DNA of 64,000 nucleotides from assembly GCF_019737615.1 (NCBI RefSeq), contig NZ_JAHKKS010000012.1:55979-119978 (forward strand), in the 5' to 3' direction. Below the pieces are notes generated by a model, which was given only the letters and a program-made list of their open reading frames with translations, did not search any database and was not told where the DNA came from. The number at the start of each line of letters is the position of its first letter. Position 1 is the stretch's first letter. The position numbers were made by a program, and so were the translations under genes. Of the stretch, positions 16,021 through 24,469 are shown one piece after another. Origin of the DNA: Sphingobium xanthum (lineage in GTDB: Bacteria > Pseudomonadota > Alphaproteobacteria > Sphingomonadales > Sphingomonadaceae).

Positions 16021-18507
16021 TTGACCACAGACTCGACGCGCGCACGCTCCGTTTTTCGCGCATTCCGCATGCTGGCGCTCGGCAGCACGGCCATGTTGTG
16101 CAGCCAGATCACGCTGGCCCAGACGGCCGATGAGGACGCCGACGAAAACGCCACGATCCAGGACATCATCGTAACCGCCGAGCGCCGCGCCACGAACCTG
16201 CAGGACACGCCGCTGTCGATCCTCGCGGTGACGCAGGAAGCGGTCGAGGCGAAGGGCGTGCAGGATCTTCAGGATCTTGCGAGTATCACGCCGAACCTGA
16301 CCATCACGCCGACGCGCGGTGGCGGCAACAACACGGCGAACTTCGTGATCCGCGGCATCGGCGGCGGCGGCGGCGCAACCGGCGAGCGGGGCGTCGGCCT
16401 CTATGTCGATGGCATCTACATGCCGCGCACCAGTGGCGCGATCCTGCGCGTGCTGGATATCGACCGGATCGAGGTGCTGCGCGGTCCGCAGGGCACGCTC
16501 TTCGGCCGCAATTCGACCGGCGGCGCCATCCGCATCTTCAGCAAGCAGCCGGTCGATACCAGCGAAGGCTATCTGAAGGTGACCGGCGGCAACCTGGATC
16601 GCATCGACGTTGTCGGCATGGTCAACATGCCGCTCGGTGAAGGGGTCGCGATGCGCGTGCAGGGCGCCTATCTGTCGCAGGGCGGCTATGTCTCGCGCGG
16701 CACCGAGATGCTCGGCGAGCAGCGTGACATCGTCGCGCGCGGACAATTGAAGTTCGAGCCGTCAGACAAGTTCCGCGCGACGCTCGGCGTCTTCTACAAC
16801 GACTCGCATCAGAACGGCACGCCCTATGTGTTCGAATCCTTCGACATGCGACCGGGCATCGAGCCCGGCCCCGGCTTCGCCGGCGTGCAGGGCAATTATG
16901 CCGACTGGATCAACGATGGCTTCAAGCAGGCGGGGCAGGCGCCGCTGGCGGCCTATAACGATCCGCGCATCGTGAAGGGTGAGTTCTCGGCGCCCGATCT
17001 CTGCTTCATGGACGATTTCAACCCGGATTATGACGCGGCCTGCAACCAGTTCAGCGACGATGAATATTGGCAGGCCGACCTCAACATGTCGCTCGACCTG
17101 ACCGACAATCTCTCGCTGACCTCCGTGTCCGGCTATGGGAAGCTCAAGCATCGCGGTCTGACCGACTATCAGGTGCTCGGCACCGAAACCCGCACCGAGA
17201 ATGTCGATTCCGAAGTGCTGTATCAGGAGTTGCAGCTGAATGCGTCGTTGGGGTCGGTGATCGATCTGGTGGCCGGCGCGAACTATTTCCGCGAGGAAGC
17301 AGAGTCGCCGAATTTCATCGTGACCCGTCGCGGCACGAGCATTTATCCTGCCAATCCCGGCAACCTGGCGCCCAACCCGCCGGGAACGCCGGCCAACGGC
17401 GATGCCGGCCTGTTCCGCACGGCCGACATCTTCATCAGCCAGGTCGCCAAGTCCTGGGGCGTCTTCGGGAGCGCGACCTGGCACATCGTCGATGGGCTCA
17501 ACCTGACCGGTGGCCTGCGTCAGGCGTGGGACAGCAAGGCCTACCTCCAGACGCGCAACCAGGCGACCGACCTCACAGTGGCGCCCGGCACGACATCGAC
17601 CACTGTGACCAGCAGCGCGGACTTCAAGGCACTCGATTATCGCGCGACGCTGGATTACCACTTCAACGATGACGCCATGATCTATGCGACGGTGTCGAAG
17701 GCCTACAAGGCAGGGCAGTTCAGCTACACCATCGTGGGCTGGACCCAGGCCAACAATGCCACCGGCGCCGCGCAGAGCGCCGGTATCAAGCCGATCCCGA
17801 ACGAGAAGGTGATCAACTACGAGGCGGGCCTGCGCTTGTCGCTGTTCGACCGTCGGGTGCGGTTGAACCCGACCGTCTTCATCATGGACTATACGGACCG
17901 TCAGGCAGCGGTGCAGGTCAACTGCGCCACGGCCGGCATTCCCGCGGCGCAATGTCCCGTGGGCTTCGTGATCCAGGTGCGGAATCAGGGCGACGTCCGT
18001 CTCAAGGGCATCGAAATTGACGGCCAGATCGCCATCACGCCGAACTGGACGATCGATGGCAGCTTCGCGATCACGGATCCCGAACTGCGCAATCCGCCGG
18101 CGGGCACCGACAACCTGTTCCCGGACGTGGCCTCGCCCACCGGGACGATCGGCGGCACCTATACGCGGCACGAATCGTTCGGCGACGTGACCCTGAACCT
18201 CAACTTCACCTATGTCGGCAAGCAATCGACGCACCCGTCGCAGGGCACGGATTCGGCCTATACGCTGGCTTCCTATGGCCTGGTGAACGGCCGCATCCAG
18301 TTCAAGCTGGACAAGGTGCCGCTGACGATATCGGCTTTCGCCAACAATATCCTCGACCGGACCTATTCCACCTATGCGCAGCGCTTCGGCGGCGGCTTCT
18401 GGGATTCCGGTTCAGGCGCCGGCGTCGCGGCGCCGCCGCGCAATGCCGTCTCGCAGGTTCGCGGCCGTCCCCGCGAAGTGGGGGTCACGCTGCAATACAG
18501 CTTCTGA
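16021..18507 (+). CDS. TonB-dependent receptor
   Basis: 828 residues. The start is a TTG at 16021 because GGGGGAGAGGACC sits directly before it; the earlier ATG at 15979 gives a non-signal-like N-terminus. Signal peptide (LALGSTAMLCSQITLAQ), TonB box and plug: IQDIIVTAERRATNLQDTPL, PNLTITPTRGGGNNTANFVI, VGLYVDGIYMPRTSGAI, VLRGPQGTLFGRNSTGGAIR. The barrel ends in LQYSF with the expected terminal Phe. It belongs to the pesticin/FyuA-like receptors that sphingomonads use for catabolic substrates. The neighbours are secreted proteins and DUF6644-like membrane proteins rather than iron genes, so a carbon source is more likely than a siderophore. Confidence 0.93.
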   Translation: MTTDSTRARSVFRAFRMLALGSTAMLCSQITLAQTADEDADENATIQDIIVTAERRATNLQDTPLSILAVTQEAVEAKGVQDLQDLASITPNLTITPTRGGGNNTANFVIRGIGGGGGATGERGVGLYVDGIYMPRTSGAILRVLDIDRIEVLRGPQGTLFGRNSTGGAIRIFSKQPVDTSEGYLKVTGGNLDRIDVVGMVNMPLGEGVAMRVQGAYLSQGGYVSRGTEMLGEQRDIVARGQLKFEPSDKFRATLGVFYNDSHQNGTPYVFESFDMRPGIEPGPGFAGVQGNYADWINDGFKQAGQAPLAAYNDPRIVKGEFSAPDLCFMDDFNPDYDAACNQFSDDEYWQADLNMSLDLTDNLSLTSVSGYGKLKHRGLTDYQVLGTETRTENVDSEVLYQELQLNASLGSVIDLVAGANYFREEAESPNFIVTRRGTSIYPANPGNLAPNPPGTPANGDAGLFRTADIFISQVAKSWGVFGSATWHIVDGLNLTGGLRQAWDSKAYLQTRNQATDLTVAPGTTSTTVTSSADFKALDYRATLDYHFNDDAMIYATVSKAYKAGQFSYTIVGWTQANNATGAAQSAGIKPIPNEKVINYEAGLRLSLFDRRVRLNPTVFIMDYTDRQAAVQVNCATAGIPAAQCPVGFVIQVRNQGDVRLKGIEIDGQIAITPNWTIDGSFAITDPELRNPPAGTDNLFPDVASPTGTIGGTYTRHESFGDVTLNLNFTYVGKQSTHPSQGTDSAYTLASYGLVNGRIQFKLDKVPLTISAFANNILDRTYSTYAQRFGGGFWDSGSGAGVAAPPRNAVSQVRGRPREVGVTLQYSF

Positions 18508-18517
18508 TCCAACGGGA

Positions 18518-18540
18518 GGAGGGCGCCCCACACGCCCTCC
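18518..18540 (+). terminator. Hairpin after the TonB receptor
   Basis: GGAGGGCG and CGCCCTCC form a perfect 8-bp stem with a 7-nt loop, 10 bp past the receptor stop. No T-tract follows, so it may be a weak terminator or an mRNA-protecting hairpin. Confidence 0.4.
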
Positions 18541-18572
18541 GATCCCCGCACTCTCACCAAACGGAACAGACC

Positions 18573-19058
18573 ATGATAGAATGGCTAGAAGGGCTGAGCG
18601 CCTGGATCGAGACGACGCGCCTTCACCAAACGGTGCAGACCGTCGAATGGGTGGTGCCGACGGTGCAGACCGTCCATCTGCTGGCGATCGCCGCCGTGTT
18701 CGGCTCGTCGCTCGTGCTGGCGCTGCGCATGCTGCGCCTCGCGGGCACGGACTGGTCGCCCGCGCAATGGCAGCGGCGGCTCGGCGGCTGGATCGGCCTC
18801 GGGCTGGTCGTGTTGCTGCTGTCGGGCAGCCTGCTGATCGTGGGCGAGCCGGGCCGCTCGCTGCTCAACTTCACGTTCCAGCTCAAGATGGGGCTGCTGA
18901 TCGGCGCGATCATCGTGCTGATGCCGCTCGCTGGAGGCATGAAGCGGCTGGACCGGCCCGACGCCAGGGCGGCGATGAGTCTGCGCCTGCTGGCCGTGCT
19001 GCTCATCCTGCTCTGGCTCGCGATCATCGCCTGTGGGCGGTGGATCGCCTACTCCTGA
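18573..19058 (+). CDS. Small membrane protein, DUF6644-like (copy A)
   Basis: 161 residues with four predicted membrane helices. Helix 1 contains VQTVHLLAIAAVFGSS, and the last helix ends LAIIACGRWIAYS. The intramembrane His and the GRWI ending are shared with the next gene, so these are paralogues. I place them in the DUF6644 type from overall pattern; function unknown. A membrane His in helix 1 would allow heme or quinone binding, but no second ligand pair is evident. Probably co-transcribed with the TonB receptor upstream and with copy B 19 bp downstream. Confidence 0.8.
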   Translation: MIEWLEGLSAWIETTRLHQTVQTVEWVVPTVQTVHLLAIAAVFGSSLVLALRMLRLAGTDWSPAQWQRRLGGWIGLGLVVLLLSGSLLIVGEPGRSLLNFTFQLKMGLLIGAIIVLMPLAGGMKRLDRPDARAAMSLRLLAVLLILLWLAIIACGRWIAYS

Positions 19059-19077
19059 CTGACCCGGAGGAAAGTCG

Positions 19078-19572
19078 ATGAACGAATTGTTTGAAGCCAT
19101 CGGGTCGAGCGCCATCGGGGATTTCATGGCAGTGAATCCCTATGCCTTTCCGGCGGTCGAGACGTTGCACGTCATTGCCATCACGGCGGTGTTCGGCGTC
19201 ATCATGATCGTGGACCTGCGCCTGCTCGGGCTTGCGGGGATGAGCTATGCGGTGACGCGCATGAGCCGCTCGCTGCTGCCGGCGACCTGGATCGCGTTCC
19301 TGATGGCGGTCGTCACCGGCAGCCTGCTCTTCACCTCGCAGCCGGTCACCTATGCCGGCAATTTCTCGTTCCGCATGAAACTGCTGCTGATTGCCGCAGC
19401 GGGCCTCAACATGCTGATCTTCCACTTCGTGACGATGCGGGGGATCGCGGCCTGGGATAAGGACGCGCCGGTACCGACGGCGGGGAGGATCGCCGGTGGC
19501 CTGTCGCTGCTGATCTGGGTGTGCGTGGTCGCATTCGGGCGCTGGATCGGCTTCACCATGTCGCCCTTCTGA
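19078..19572 (+). CDS. Small membrane protein, DUF6644-like (copy B)
   Basis: 164 residues, four membrane helices, RBS CCCGGAGGAAAG before the ATG. Conserved points match copy A: VETLHVIAITAVFGVIMIVD in helix 1 and VVAFGRWIGFTMSPF at the end. It also has FHFVTMRG with another His. The two proteins probably form a heteromeric or homologous pair in the inner membrane that works with the receptor and the secreted proteins upstream. Confidence 0.8.
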   Translation: MNELFEAIGSSAIGDFMAVNPYAFPAVETLHVIAITAVFGVIMIVDLRLLGLAGMSYAVTRMSRSLLPATWIAFLMAVVTGSLLFTSQPVTYAGNFSFRMKLLLIAAAGLNMLIFHFVTMRGIAAWDKDAPVPTAGRIAGGLSLLIWVCVVAFGRWIGFTMSPF

Positions 19573-19587
19573 GCGTGGCAGGCGGGG

Positions 19588-20085
19588 TCAGTCCGCGTCC
19601 TGGCGCCGCTCGTCCACACGCATGGCGACGGTCTTGATCACCGTGTCGAAATGCTGGCGCTCCTCAGGCGTCAGATCTTGCAGGATCCAGGAATAATATT
19701 CCTGCCTGACGGCTCGCCCACGCTCGAACAGGGCGACGCCCTTTTCCGTGGCGGTGATCTTCTTCTGCTTGCGGCTGTTGCGATCATAGTCGCGCTTGAC
19801 GATGTCGGCGGCGATCATGCGCACGACCGTCCGGCTCACTTGCGCCGAGTCCGTCCCGAAGGTGGCGGAGACATCGGCGGCGCTCACATTGGCATATGTG
19901 CAGGCAAGGGCCAGCACTTGCCATTCCGCCATGGACAGGCCGCACGACGCGGCAAGATCGCGCGCAGTGTCCCGCTCGATCATCCGCGCCAGCAGCAGCA
20001 GCCGATACGGAATGAAATATTCGCCGGTCTGGCTCCAGGTGCTTGGAAGAGGCATCGACCCATTCGATGCCGGGTCCGCCGCCAA
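19588..20085 (-). CDS. MarR family transcriptional regulator
   Basis: 165 residues, winged helix: LSMAEWQVLALACTYANVSA, ADVSATFGTDSAQVSRTVVR, then the wing IVKRDYDRNSRKQKKITATE. It is the last gene of the minus-strand run with ALDH, the two MmgE/PrpD genes and the flavoprotein, 52 bp after the ALDH stop, and converges with the DUF6644-like pair. Probably senses an aromatic or acidic intermediate and controls the catabolic genes beside it. Confidence 0.9.
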   Translation of the reverse strand: MAADPASNGSMPLPSTWSQTGEYFIPYRLLLLARMIERDTARDLAASCGLSMAEWQVLALACTYANVSAADVSATFGTDSAQVSRTVVRMIAADIVKRDYDRNSRKQKKITATEKGVALFERGRAVRQEYYSWILQDLTPEERQHFDTVIKTVAMRVDERRQDAD

Positions 20086-20137
20086 AATGCAATGGAGATC
20101 GGCGGTTTTGCTGGGGTCGCCTGTCCCTTGCGCGGAT

Positions 20138-21604
20138 TTAGAGCGGGAAGGGGTCCGCCGGCGGGGCGGTCGAGAGATCGACGACCACGGTCTTCACTTC
20201 GGTGAAGGCGCGCATCGCGTCGAAGCCATTCTCTCTTCCGATGCCGCTCATCTTGTAGCCGCCATAAGGCAGCATGTAGTGGACCGGTCGGAAGGTGTTG
20301 ACCGAAACCAGACCGGACTCGATGCGCGCCGCCACCCGATGCGCGCGGCCGACATCGGCCGTCCAGAGTCCGCCCACGAGGCCATAATTGGTGTCGTTGG
20401 CGAGCGCGATCGCTTCTTCCTCGCTCTCGAACGGCATGACCGCGGTGACTGGGCCGAAAATCTCCTCCTGCGCGAGGCGCGAGCGATTGTCCGTGTCGGC
20501 GAAGACGGTCGGCTCGACATAATAGCCGCGCTCCAGATGCGCGGGCCGCTTGCCGCCGGCGAGGAGCCGCGAGCCGCCCTCGAGGCCGATGGCGATGTAG
20601 CTCTGCGTCTTGGCCAGCTGGTCGGCCGAGGTCTGGGGGCCGATATGGGTCTTCTCGTCGAACGGCGCGCCGACGCGGATGCGTTGCGCGCGGGCGGCCA
20701 GTTCCTGCGCAAAGGCTTCGTAGATCGAGCGCTCGACGAAGATGCGCGAGGCCGCGGAACATGATTGCCCGGTCGAGCGGAAGGCGCTCTGCGTCGCGAT
20801 GTTCAGCGCCTTCTCGATGTCGGCATCGGCGAAGACGATGAAGGGCGACTTGCCGCCGCACTCGAAGCTGCAGCGCTTCAGCGTCGCGGCGCCGCTCTGC
20901 ATGATCCGCGCGGCGGTCGCCTGTGAGCCGGTGAAGGAAATCTTGTTGATGCCGGGATGGGCGGCGAGCAGCGCGCCGACCTTGCCATCGCCCGGCAGCA
21001 CGTTGACGACACCGGCGGGGAAGCCTGCTTCCTCGACCAGCCGCGCCAGCGCGACCATGCTGGCCGGCGTATATTCGGAGGGCTTGAGGATCATAGCATT
21101 GCCCGCCGCGAGGCCCGGGCCGAGCTTCCATGAGGCGAGCGAGATCGGCGAGTTCCACGGCAGGATGGCGGCCACCACGCCGACCGGCTCGTAACGCGTA
21201 TAGGCGAGCGCATCGACCGAATAGGGGATCTGCTCGCCATTCAGCTTGTCGGCCGCGCCCGCGAAGAAGGTCAGCCAGTCGGCCGCGCGCTGCACTTCGC
21301 CGACCGTGTCCTTGATCGGCTTGCCATTGTCGCGGCTCTCGATCTCGGCGAGCAGCTTCGCGTCGCGGCGGACGAGGTCGGCGAACTTTGCGAGCAGCGC
21401 GCCGCGCTGGCTGGGGCTGGTGCGCCGGCCCCAGGCGCCGTCCATCGCCGCGCGCGCTGCCGCCACCGCCTTGTCGACATCGGCGGCGTCGGCGGCCGCG
21501 ACATCGGTCCAGACCTCTTCGGTCGAGGGGTCGAAGCTTGCGATCGCCCCGCCCGAGGCGGAGCTGAGCCATTCGCCGCCGATGAACAGCTTGTCGAAGG
21601 TCAC
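20138..21604 (-). CDS. NAD(P)-dependent aldehyde dehydrogenase
   Basis: 488 residues starting at GTG (21604), overlapping the end of the MmgE/PrpD gene by 4 bp. All ALDH catalytic parts are present: Asn in ILPWNSPISLASWK, Glu in SFECGGKSPFIVFAD and the nucleophile Cys in TGQSCSAASRIFVERS. It oxidises an aldehyde to the acid. It is the fourth enzyme of the operon that begins with the TcuA-like flavoprotein at 25996. Confidence 0.93.
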   Translation of the reverse strand: MTFDKLFIGGEWLSSASGGAIASFDPSTEEVWTDVAAADAADVDKAVAAARAAMDGAWGRRTSPSQRGALLAKFADLVRRDAKLLAEIESRDNGKPIKDTVGEVQRAADWLTFFAGAADKLNGEQIPYSVDALAYTRYEPVGVVAAILPWNSPISLASWKLGPGLAAGNAMILKPSEYTPASMVALARLVEEAGFPAGVVNVLPGDGKVGALLAAHPGINKISFTGSQATAARIMQSGAATLKRCSFECGGKSPFIVFADADIEKALNIATQSAFRSTGQSCSAASRIFVERSIYEAFAQELAARAQRIRVGAPFDEKTHIGPQTSADQLAKTQSYIAIGLEGGSRLLAGGKRPAHLERGYYVEPTVFADTDNRSRLAQEEIFGPVTAVMPFESEEEAIALANDTNYGLVGGLWTADVGRAHRVAARIESGLVSVNTFRPVHYMLPYGGYKMSGIGRENGFDAMRAFTEVKTVVVDLSTAPPADPFPL

Positions 21605-23028
21605 GAGGCTTTCCGCAGCGCCGCATCCGGCGACACGCAGGCCAGCAGATCGGCGAGCTTGGCCGTCTCCGGCATGGCGCCCATCCTTTCGCCGGTCGCG
21701 CGCGCATCCGCGCCCAGCAGCCAGCGCGTGTTGCGCTCGAATTTGTCGAGCACGTCGTCGCGCGTCAGTGCCGCTTCCGGCGAGCCGGGATGATAGGGCA
21801 CATGGCTGAAATAGGTCTTGCCCCTGGCCTTCACCGTCAGGCGCGCCGGGCAGTGCGCCGGATAGTCGCTGAGCGGGTCTTCCGCCGCCTCGGTGACGGC
21901 GGCGAGCTTCAGGATCGCCGGATCGGAGAGGCGGGCAGGCAGGAAGGTCTCCAGCCCGACATCGCCATCGACGAACGCCGCGGCGACGCCGAAGAACAGG
22001 CTGAAGCGCGCTTCATGCGGCGTCTGCGGCGTCTTCTTGCGCTCACGCGGCTCGGTGACGAGGGTCAGACCCGGCTCGGCCAGCTCGCAATGGATCGAGC
22101 TGATGTCGTCGATGCTGGTGCCGTCCTTGGCGAACTCGGCGAGGATCTCCCGCGCCGCCACGACGAAGGCATGGAGCAGCTGGCAGCAGGGATAGGGCTT
22201 GTAGGCCGTGTCCGGAATATACCAGCGCTCGCCCAGGCCGGTTGCCGGACCGTCGAAGTCCAGCGCGCCGGTAATCGGCGTCAGATGCGTCTCGAAGAAG
22301 CCGAACTTGCCTTCGAACACGCTCGACGGGCCGCTGATGCCGGCTTGCGCCAGATCGGTCGCGAGCATGCCGGCATGGGCGCCCCAGCCGCCGTGCAGGA
22401 TCTTGGAGGTCGATCCGGTGCGGGTCGATTCCTGGATGCCCGATGCGAAGGTGCCGCTGATGCCCATCGCATCGACGATGGTCGAGGGCGCGACGCCCCG
22501 GAAGCGACCGATGGCGGCCGCGACGCCGAACGAGCCGATCAGCGAGCTGGTATGATAGCCGCGCTCCAGGAAGCGCGGGCCGGCGACGAAGCCGAGCCGG
22601 ATCATCACTTCATAGCCGACCACCGTGGCGTCGATCGCCTGTGCGATGGTCGCGCCACCGGCTTCCGCCGCCGCCAGCACCGCCGGGATCACCGTGGAGC
22701 CGGGCCGGGCGAGCGACGAGCCATGCTTGTCGTCCATTTCCAGCGCCTGCGCGAGCGAGCCGTTGAGCATCGCCGCCAGCTCCGGCCGCGCTTTCGCGCC
22801 GAGGCCGAGCATGCTCGCGCCGCTGGGCGCCGACCAGCCGGCGATGAGCTTGGCTGCTGCCTTGCCGCTTTCCTCCTGCGGATTGGCGCCGGCGATGGAG
22901 ACGCCGATCGAGTCCACAATGTGCCAGTGCGCCGCTTCGCGCACGTCCGCTGGCATTTTCGCGCCCGGATAATTGGCGGCGAAATCGGCGAAGGTCTCTG
23001 CCAAGGTCCCAGAGTTGTTCTGCGTCAT
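21601..23028 (-). CDS. MmgE/PrpD family protein (dehydratase/decarboxylase type), copy A
   Basis: 475 residues from the ATG at 23028, just 2 bp after the stop of the next gene upstream. Family landmarks are visible: HWHIVDSIGVSIAGANPQEE, EMDDKHGSSLARPGSTVIPA, YHTSSLIGSFGVAAAIG and STSKILHGGWGAHAGMLATD, which carry the Asp, His and Lys residues that line the active site in 2-methylcitrate dehydratase and cis-aconitate decarboxylase. These enzymes dehydrate or decarboxylate tricarboxylates and similar acids. Beside a TcuA-like dehydrogenase, a substrate resembling aconitate or tricarballylate is likely. Confidence 0.9.
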   Translation of the reverse strand: MTQNNSGTLAETFADFAANYPGAKMPADVREAAHWHIVDSIGVSIAGANPQEESGKAAAKLIAGWSAPSGASMLGLGAKARPELAAMLNGSLAQALEMDDKHGSSLARPGSTVIPAVLAAAEAGGATIAQAIDATVVGYEVMIRLGFVAGPRFLERGYHTSSLIGSFGVAAAIGRFRGVAPSTIVDAMGISGTFASGIQESTRTGSTSKILHGGWGAHAGMLATDLAQAGISGPSSVFEGKFGFFETHLTPITGALDFDGPATGLGERWYIPDTAYKPYPCCQLLHAFVVAAREILAEFAKDGTSIDDISSIHCELAEPGLTLVTEPRERKKTPQTPHEARFSLFFGVAAAFVDGDVGLETFLPARLSDPAILKLAAVTEAAEDPLSDYPAHCPARLTVKARGKTYFSHVPYHPGSPEAALTRDDVLDKFERNTRWLLGADARATGERMGAMPETAKLADLLACVSPDAALRKAS

Positions 23029-23030
23029 GA

Positions 23031-24434
23031 TCAGCGCACCTGCTGGAGCAGCGCACCGAGCTTCGGCGCCGGCTCGGGCTCGTTTTCGAGATTGTCGATC
23101 ACCTTCTCGATGCCGGCGATGGCCTCGTCGGTCAGCACGCGCGAGGCGAGATCGCGGAACTTGGCGGCCAGATCCTCCTCCGGGATCGGGTTCGCCCAAT
23201 GGCCCGAACGATAGGTCTGCTCCCATTTGTGGCTGGAGCCGTCCTTCATGATGACCTCGACACGGACGGCGCGCATCTCGTGCGGGCCACCGGCGTCCAG
23301 CTCCGGATCGACATAGACCTCGATGCGGTTGGCGAGATCGATGATCGTGGGATCGTAGAGCTTGGAGTCGACATATTGATCGACGAAAGCATTGCCCTCG
23401 AGCAGCGTGACCGCCGCGGTGAAGGGCAGGTTCATCTGCGCGGTGATCGTCTCGCCGTTCGGCTTGTAGGGCCAGCCGCAGTGGACGAAGACCATGTTGG
23501 TCGCGCCGATCCGCACCTTGGCGACGTCCTTGCCGTGAATGCCGTCGCGCTTGATGATGCCGCGCAGCGCATCGACCGAAGTCTGGCTGCTGGCAAGCGA
23601 GCTATACTGCTTGAAGCCGTTCTTGCGCATCTCCCACTCGCTGCCGAGGCCATTGGTCGCCCAGCTCAAGTCGTATTTCTCTGAGTAGGTCGAGCAGAAA
23701 CCGCCATAAGGCGCTTCGAGCACATCGCGCACGCCGGTCAGGCCCTCGCGCGCCGAGAGCGCCGCGATGATGCCGTTCTGCGCCGCCTTGCCGGAGTGGA
23801 AGCGCTTGGCCATCGCGCCGAACTGCGCCGCCATGAGGCCCGCTGCCTGCGATCCGGCGAGGCCGAGCGCGCTCACATATTGGTCGGCATCGAGGTTCAG
23901 CATCTTGGCGATCGACGCGGCCGAGGCGAACGTGCTGGTGAGGCCGCAGGGGTGGAAGCCGCGATGGAAAGCACTGGGGCTCACCGTGTTGCCGATGCGC
24001 GTGCCGATCTCATAGCCGGCGACGGTCGCGAGGATGATGTCCTGCCCCGAGAATGTGCCGAAACCCTCGGCCGAAGCAAGCACCGCCGGGACGACGCCCG
24101 CGCCGTAGTGCGACATCGACTGGTCATGGCAGTCGTCGAGCTCGAAGCCCTGCGCGGCCGTGCCGTTGATGAAGGCGGCGCCGAGCGGATCGGCCTTGAG
24201 CTTCATGCCCCAGGCGCTGGCGCCCTGCTTCTGCCCGAGCGAGGCGACCACGCGCGCGACCGACTGCGTCCAGGGCTGAGGGGCACCATAAGCACCGCAG
24301 CCCAGGCTGTCGCGAATGCACTGCTTGGCATTGGTCAGCAGGTCCGCCGGCAGATCCTTGAACTGCAGGGACGCGCCGAATTCGGCGACCTCGCGCGTGG
24401 TGTTGGGGACAGTGATGTCGGCAGGTGCGTTCAT
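23031..24434 (-). CDS. MmgE/PrpD family protein, copy B
   Basis: 467 residues, second member of the family in the operon but only distantly similar to copy A. Landmarks: AKQCIRDSLGCGAYGAPQPW, ELDDCHDQSMSHYGAGVVPA, GFHPCGLTSTFASAASIAK, AKRFHSGKAAQNGIIAA. The active-site Asp and His motifs are kept, so it is likely active. The presence of two divergent copies suggests either a heteromer or two successive steps (isomerisation or dehydration followed by decarboxylation). Confidence 0.9.
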   Translation of the reverse strand: MNAPADITVPNTTREVAEFGASLQFKDLPADLLTNAKQCIRDSLGCGAYGAPQPWTQSVARVVASLGQKQGASAWGMKLKADPLGAAFINGTAAQGFELDDCHDQSMSHYGAGVVPAVLASAEGFGTFSGQDIILATVAGYEIGTRIGNTVSPSAFHRGFHPCGLTSTFASAASIAKMLNLDADQYVSALGLAGSQAAGLMAAQFGAMAKRFHSGKAAQNGIIAALSAREGLTGVRDVLEAPYGGFCSTYSEKYDLSWATNGLGSEWEMRKNGFKQYSSLASSQTSVDALRGIIKRDGIHGKDVAKVRIGATNMVFVHCGWPYKPNGETITAQMNLPFTAAVTLLEGNAFVDQYVDSKLYDPTIIDLANRIEVYVDPELDAGGPHEMRAVRVEVIMKDGSSHKWEQTYRSGHWANPIPEEDLAAKFRDLASRVLTDEAIAGIEKVIDNLENEPEPAPKLGALLQQVR

Positions 24435-24469
24435 GGATCGACTCTCTGATTGAAGGCTTGGAAAAGGGA

